From: Brachyhypopomus gauderio
Lineage: Eukaryota; Chordata; Actinopteri; Gymnotiformes; Hypopomidae
NCBI RefSeq assembly: GCF_052324685.1
Contig: NC_135218.1
Location: forward strand, 12,347,858-12,411,857
Direction: 5' to 3'
DNA length: 64,000 nucleotides
Positions 58,560-64,000 of the stretch are shown here, in pieces. The notes below the pieces were generated by a model, which did not search any database, had not been told where the DNA came from, and saw only the letters and a program-made list of their open reading frames with translations. The translations under genes were made by a program, and so were the position numbers. Each line of letters starts with the position of its first letter. The first letter of the stretch is position 1.

Positions 58560-59190
58560 CAGGGAAGCAACTCACTGTCCTATTACTTGAACCAATTAAT
58601 GTCTATACGATTCTTGAGGCACGGTGCTCTGTCATGATGAAAGTGTCCTGCCATAGGATAAAAAGCAGCCATGATGAGATTTACTTGTTCAACCACAATG
58701 CTTTGGTAAGTCCTACTATCCAAGTATCAATTCAAAGGTGTCAGAGGACCCAGGATGTCCCAAGAAAACATTCCCAAAATCATTATTCTTCTTCCACCAG
58801 CCAGAATTGCTGATACCAACTGGAATGGCTCATCAATTCATATGGCTTGCACCAAATTCTGACCCTCCCATCAACATGGTGCAACAAATTCTGGTCTCAT
58901 CACTGGCTCCACTGCTCAGTGATCTGTTCCATTCATTTGCCCCTGGGAGTGTGTAGCCTTTCTGTTTCCCTTATACACAGGGTCCCATTGGATGCTTTTC
59001 TTGATCACACCATTCTCTGTATACTCTAAACACAGTTATTCGATAAAACTCCACAACATCAGCAGCTTTTGAAATACTGACCCCAGCTGCTCCAGCACTG
59101 ATGACCACAACGTGTTCAAAGTAGCTCAGATTGCTTGATTTTCCCATTTTGACATGGATTCAAACTGAAACTGCACCTTACCACAGACAA
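58560..59190. repeat. Degenerate copy of a widespread vertebrate dispersed repeat
   Basis: Phrases such as tgtcagaggacccaggatgt, caaattctgaccctcccatc and ttttgaaatactgacccc, followed by 'gtgttcaaagtagctcag', recall a dispersed element common in fish genomes whose consensus reads similarly ('...tttctgaaatactcaaacc...', '...gttcaaagtcactta...'). Stops and indels break all frames. I cannot assign a class with confidence. Confidence 0.45.
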
Positions 59191-60195
59191 TAACACAAGG
59201 AAATACGGGTCATCTTTTCAAAACTGCTTTCAATGTAGTAGTGAGCACATTCATTAAAAAAAGAAAATTTCTAAGGTTTTTAGTGATGTGCAGTTATGCA
59301 GGTGCCCAGTTTTGTTGGTATGTTACATAATACACGTTGAAAGATGGTCACATCCATTCATTCCCTCCATAAGACCACAAGCAGGTGAATCCTTTCAGAC
59401 TCCCTTAAGCTCTGTGTCAAGGATTTTGCACAAGTTCAAGAACAGCATGCTGAGTGTATTATGCTTCATGCAAGCACAATGGCTTTTTGGTTAGATGATG
59501 ATTGTGCTGCTTTCAAAAAAGATCTGTTCAACACTTCTGCACCACAGGATAGTCTTTATGAACATTTGTGTGTGAGTTTGTGTGTGTAACTTTGTTAAAT
59601 TGTTCAATTTCCTTCTTAATTAAGGCCTTGCAGTTTGCCAAGATAACCATGTTGTGTGTATGTGTGTGTGCTGTACATCAGCACAAATTGGATTGTGTTT
59701 GTGTGTTGGCACATATATATATGTATGTGGCTCTGGGTGTGTGTTCATGTGTATGTATGTACATGCTTGTTTGTGTGTGTGTGTGTGTATTTGTTTTATC
59801 AGATGTACCAGTGTGGTAGGAATAACCCTTTCCCCCTCCTTTACCCATAGTGCCTTGCAGGCCTGGTTTTCACCACATCAGGATACAGGGTTGCTTGCTG
59901 AATTCCGGTATGAAACGGAGCGCTGGTGCACCGCAACGTGTGTGTTATACACACAAATATCCCTCTCCACACTGAGAGACACGTGCCCCTAACGGACACT
60001 AGCACACACGCACACACATACATAGTATACATACAAAGTAATCTAAAATAAATACATTACTATAATAACACACAAAGCTCATGATGTTCACAATTGTAGG
60101 AGTCACATACATAACTCAAACATTTTGTATAGATATTTCATTGTTGTAATATATATGCACGTAAGTACACACTTTCGGCTTTGACAGAAATCTTA

Positions 60196-60248
<53 letters not shown>

Positions 60249-60287
60249 CTGGCATGTATGCACACACATTCACACACATGCAGCCCT

Positions 60288-60296
<9 letters not shown>

Positions 60297-60368
<72 letters not shown>
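60297..60368. repeat. CA microsatellites (two blocks, 60200-60246 and 60297-60368)
   Basis: Two CA runs of about 23 and 36 units are separated by 50 bases of mixed sequence. Confidence 0.9.
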
Positions 60369-60370
<2 letters not shown>

Positions 60371-61819
60371 TTTGACACAAATGACAAGCACACCTTTATT
60401 TTGTATCAGAAAGAGGGAGGGGTCAAAGTCTGTGAGAGGGATATTTGAGGGTAGCGCTGAGATTGAAGATGTGATTGCAAAGGGCCTGTTGCCAGTCACA
60501 GATACTGCCTCAGTATCATTTCTAAACTAAAGCTGCCATCTCCTGGCCACAGAGAAAGAGGCAGCCACTTAGCACTCTAGTCAAACCCACAAAGGCTGCC
60601 TGATTTGGTTACATATGTCGGTCCCTGGCTTTAGATAGGCCTTTATTGAATCTCCACGTCATGACCCTAAGCGATCACTTGCTGATAATCACTATCTTCT
60701 ATATGTTTCTTCAATGTAAAATTATAACACACAGTTAGCTTTTGAAATGGTGTTAACTAATACAGATTTCCTGGGTCCCTAGCATAGAATGTGGCTCTGT
60801 GGAGTTGCACATGTGCACGTGTATGTGTGTCTGTAAATGTGCCTCTGTCAGCTTCCGGGGGATGTGCTGGGTAACTGCTGCCCGCTTTGGGTTTCTGGAG
60901 TGGGCGCCTGCATACTGCCGGTTCCTCTCCCCTTCTCCTGCTATCTGTCTCTCCATCACTCCTGCTATCTCTCTGTCACACAGGCCAGGCACTCAGCCAG
61001 GACAATGTGGTGACAGTATAGCAGGCTTCCGCTTCACATCGAGCCCCCACCGCCACAGTGGAGAAGGCAGCGGAGTGATTCGGAGAGAACTTGATGACAG
61101 GGCAGCACTGTTGGCTCTTCTCGTTGTTCATGACCTTTGACTTGTTTGTCTGACTCACCTGAGTGGTCGGTCACCAACATATCGCTTCCAACACATTTAG
61201 ATTCTGATACATGAAGCGTACTTTGCTGTTTAACTTGGTTTTGTTTCTGTGTTACTCACTCTGTCTTGTTCTTGGCATATAGTGTCATAAAGTGTTATAA
61301 AGTGGCATAAAGGATTTAAACACGTCATGATAAATGAAAACAAGACAGACATTAAGGAACAATTTATACAGTCAAAAGTTGAAAGGTTATTGTGTTCATG
61401 AATTGTATCACTTATCTCTGCCTTTGATAAATAGTATTCTTCACAGTAAATTGTTGTCTTTGATAATGAGGTGAATCACATCATTTTAATGTTTATTTTC
61501 AAATCATATCTCACCTACATTGCTTTCATAAAGTTTATAATAATATTCATAACCCACATAATGTTGAAGGCCTACTATTAGTTTCTCTGAGGCAGGTAAA
61601 TTCAATTGTTCTATTAGATTAGTCTACATATTTAGCCCATTCTAGAAACCCATTCTAAACTGTAATAAAACACATGTGAAATGATTCAGCAGATTGAACT
61701 TGTTCACATGTCCCCATAAATCTGATGTGTTTAAGCAACATTTTCATTTGATCATTTACTAGTCTTTTAGCCAGAGCACTTTATATTTTTGTGGAATTTA
61801 AAAGATCATTGCCATATCA

Positions 61820-61890
61820 ACCAATCAAAATTTGTTTATATAGTGCTTTTTACAACAGTCTAGTACCCACTGCCTTACATAGATAAACAA
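61820..61890. repeat. Short dispersed fish repeat tail
   Basis: The text 'tttgtttatatagtgctttt' followed by 'tacaac' matches a tail shared by many teleost SINE/LINE fragments. Only about 60 bases are recognisable. Confidence 0.4.
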
Positions 61891-62206
61891 ATTCATTGTT
61901 TTATATTCATATATTTTATTTCTCATCTTCCAAACATAGAACTGTACAATTCATGTGATGAAATGTCCTTTGAAGGGAAGCGTGTGGCTCATACAGCACA
62001 GCTGTGTATGTGTGTCTTCGTGTAGGTGTGTATGCATGTGTATGTTAGTAAGTGCATGTGAAATATCATATATGGTTGGTAGTTAGTCAGCAGATCAGAG
62101 ACCTGTGGTATTAATAGATGTTCGGTGGTTGCAGATCAGATCGGTGTCCCACTGTGAATACAGCTAAAATGGTGCACTCTTGAGTGTACACACTGCTGTG
62201 TGTCAG

Positions 62207-62210
<4 letters not shown>

Positions 62211-62267
<57 letters not shown>
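62211..62267. repeat. CA microsatellite
   Basis: About 28 CA units followed by imperfect cacacatgcacac and cacacatgtacac blocks to about 62335. Confidence 0.9.
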
Positions 62268-62268
<1 letters not shown>

Positions 62269-63365
62269 CCACATGCACACACATGCACACACACACATGC
62301 ACACACACACATGTACACACACACATGTACACACATGCGTTCATGCTGAACAGACTCTCTTCTATTCTTCTCCATGCACATGGTCTTAACTTTGGATTAA
62401 AATACAATTTGTGCCAAATTATGTGTTACCTTGATTATGGCTCATACTCATTTTGGCTTGTGATGCAAGTACAGAAATATGCTAGCATCATGGTCCCTGT
62501 GGTTGACACCTCCCTTCTTTTACTCTCCAACCTGAAGTGAATCCCCACATTTATCCACAGTTTCCTGTCAAATCTTCCCTGAAACTAGGAGTAAATAGTT
62601 ACAGAGTTTGTGTTTGTGTAAAGACGTCAACTCCTCTAAATTTCTCTCAGCATACTTTTGAAAAGCTAGCCAGTCAGATGAAAACAGATCAGAGTAAGAT
62701 TTTAGTTAGACGCTATTGTTGGAGGCAATATTGAATATTTGATCACCTGCTGTATGTGTAACTGCACTGTAATGGTGCTCTATGATAAACAGAAGGAAAA
62801 GGTCTGGGTGGATATAGAGATTACAGAGTGTTTAATTTCACATTAAAATCGGCTAGATGTTGAGAACTCTTAGTTCTTAAGTGCATTTGAATGACTTCTC
62901 TTAGTCCAAGACCTTGTTCAGGCCTAGTTCTTCCTTATAAGCTTTTGGTGTCTTTTCTTCATAATTTTCCAGCTACTGGTGTAAGGAATCATTGTGTAAG
63001 TCGGTGGTTAATGTGTACATTTCATATTATGTGCTTGTAATAAACTATTTACCTGAACCCAAATAAAAGGCATCACTATGAGAAATAGACACAGATGATA
63101 CTCCAATTAAATTGTAATTTTATTTTTACTGTCATATTTCCATAGAATTGGCTATAAACAAATTGTCAGATGTCAACCTTTGCATATAGTTTATAATACC
63201 ATTATATAATACCAATACCATTATAATACCATAATAAAATACCATTAATTAAGGTCTGTGTATGTTTGTGTCTGTGTGTGTGTGTGTGTAAAACAGAGAG
63301 TGTGTGTGAGTAAATGTGTGTGTGGCAATTAAAGTATGTCTGTATAATATAGTATATAGGCCTTT

Positions 63366-64000
63366 TTATGGCTGTTTTGCCCGTGTTTTCATCTCTACAC
63401 TTTTAAAGGAGTATCTCTCCCCAGTTCGAGAGTCAGTGAGGATGTACCAGGTGCCCCAGTAGATGCCATCCGTGATGCCGCTGTAGCGACCACGGTAATA
63501 GCGGCCATTGAGATTGGCAGCCAAGCAGGAGTCGAACCACCAGCCTGCACCGTAATACTGAGCACAGTTTCCTGCACCGTAGCGGTCATTGTCACGATCA
63601 TATGTGCTGAAAGCTCTGCCATCATGGTTGTAACGTTTACTGTAACTGAGGGCGTTACCAGCATCTCCATGATAGGCTTGTGCGGTGAGACGGAACCTGA
63701 GAGGTAAAATTAAAAAGAGAGCAGAAAGAGAAATTTGTTGTGTGCTGTGATAGTGATATTTTTTTTACATGAGTGATTGGTGCCAAGTGATTTGTGTTGC
63801 CATGCAGTGCACAAGTCTTTGTGTAACTCTATGTGCATTTGTTTGCATTTGTGTCTGTCTTATCTGTGTGTGTGTGTGTGTGTGGGGGGGGGGGTGTTAG
63901 AGACAGACAGAGTAGGCATGTTTGTGTATGTATGTATACATTTGAAGTTGGTTGGGGGGAATATACCTCTGGTTCTCCCCTGCCACTTTGAAGGTGTTGT
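63366..64000 (-). CDS. Fibrinogen C-terminal domain protein, last two exons (partial)
   Basis: On the minus strand, the visible part of the penultimate exon (63967-64000, running off the window) reads NTFKVAGENQR and splices at GTATAT into 63366-63696, which ends EMKTRAKQP and TAA (63366-63368). The frame joins across the intron as NQR|FRLTAQAYHGDAGNAL. The block YDRDNDRYGAGNCAQYYG followed by AGWWFDSCLAANLNGRYY is the calcium-binding and disulphide region of the fibrinogen C domain, and GIYWGTWYILTD with SFKSVEMKTR is its end. Such domains occur in fibroleukin-like, angiopoietin-like, tenascin and MFAP4-type secreted proteins. DRDNDRY and WWFDSCLAANLNG are closest to what I recall of fibroleukin-type proteins, but the member cannot be fixed from the last ~120 residues. 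Confidence 0.85.

Larger units (their letters stand above)
56350..63360. other. Intergenic stretch without recognisable genes
   Basis: About 7 kb upstream of gata2 with no conserved coding or RNA gene visible on either strand. It contains a degenerate dispersed repeat (58560-59190), a short fish repeat tail (61820-61890), and TG- or CA-rich blocks at 59645-59795, 60200-60246, 60297-60368, 62211-62267 and 63275-63295. Confidence 0.55.

Noticed and set aside
58738-58956. 72-codon frame (+) near 58.8 kb
   Set aside because: Lies in a degenerate dispersed repeat and carries no recognisable domain.

Overview
This is a vertebrate, almost certainly teleost, genomic window. Genes are split into many short exons with GT-AG (once GC-AG) introns, long TG/CA microsatellites are everywhere, and several fish-type hAT, Tc1 and foldback elements are present. 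One gene is a two-lobed transferrin relative of the otolith-matrix type. Exon models below were built by eye from protein similarity, splice consensus and reading-frame phase. Where a complete model was possible the summed exon lengths divide by three and the protein lengths match the families.

Layout: (1) 1-111 may be the last coding piece of an upstream gene. (2) 820-6590 (+) is a 17-exon transferrin-family gene resembling otolith matrix protein/melanotransferrin, 731 aa, with most iron ligands lost. (3) 6.8-19.4 kb is a repeat-rich stretch. It begins with a housekeeping-type promoter and a tiny first exon that joins in frame to sirt4, so it may be one 12.5 kb sirt4 intron. It holds a triple-nested transposon stack (7.8-10.6 kb), a 5'-truncated GPR61/62-like receptor, a small THAP-domain gene and several minisatellites. 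(4) 19.4-30.4 kb carries sirt4 (+), a UPF0739/C1orf74-like gene (-), rft1 (+) and mustn1 (+). (5) 30.9-41.5 kb carries ruvbl1 (-) and eefsec (+) head to head. (6) 41.5-50.5 kb has no recognised gene. (7) 50.6-55.6 kb (-) is a gata2-type gene. (8) 56-63.3 kb has no recognised gene. (9) 63.4-64.0 kb (-) is the 3' end of a fibrinogen-C-domain gene that runs off the window.

The genes do not form one pathway. They cover otolith matrix or iron-protein-like secretion, mitochondrial NAD-dependent regulation (sirt4), N-glycan assembly (rft1), muscle and skeletal nuclear regulation (mustn1), AAA+ chromatin and RNP assembly (ruvbl1), selenocysteine translation (eefsec) and haematopoietic/endothelial transcription (gata2). 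The block ruvbl1-eefsec-gata2 matches a conserved vertebrate linkage (human 3q21). rft1, mustn1 and GPR62 are also linked in human (3p21), so this is an old vertebrate linkage group with local rearrangement.

No undescribed system with a clear new function was found. The strongest unusual signals are the ligand-stripped transferrin, the likely very distant sirt4 first exon, the nested transposon stack with intact target-site duplications, the truncated receptor, and the repeated use of TG-repeat tracts directly in front of 3' splice sites in at least four genes.
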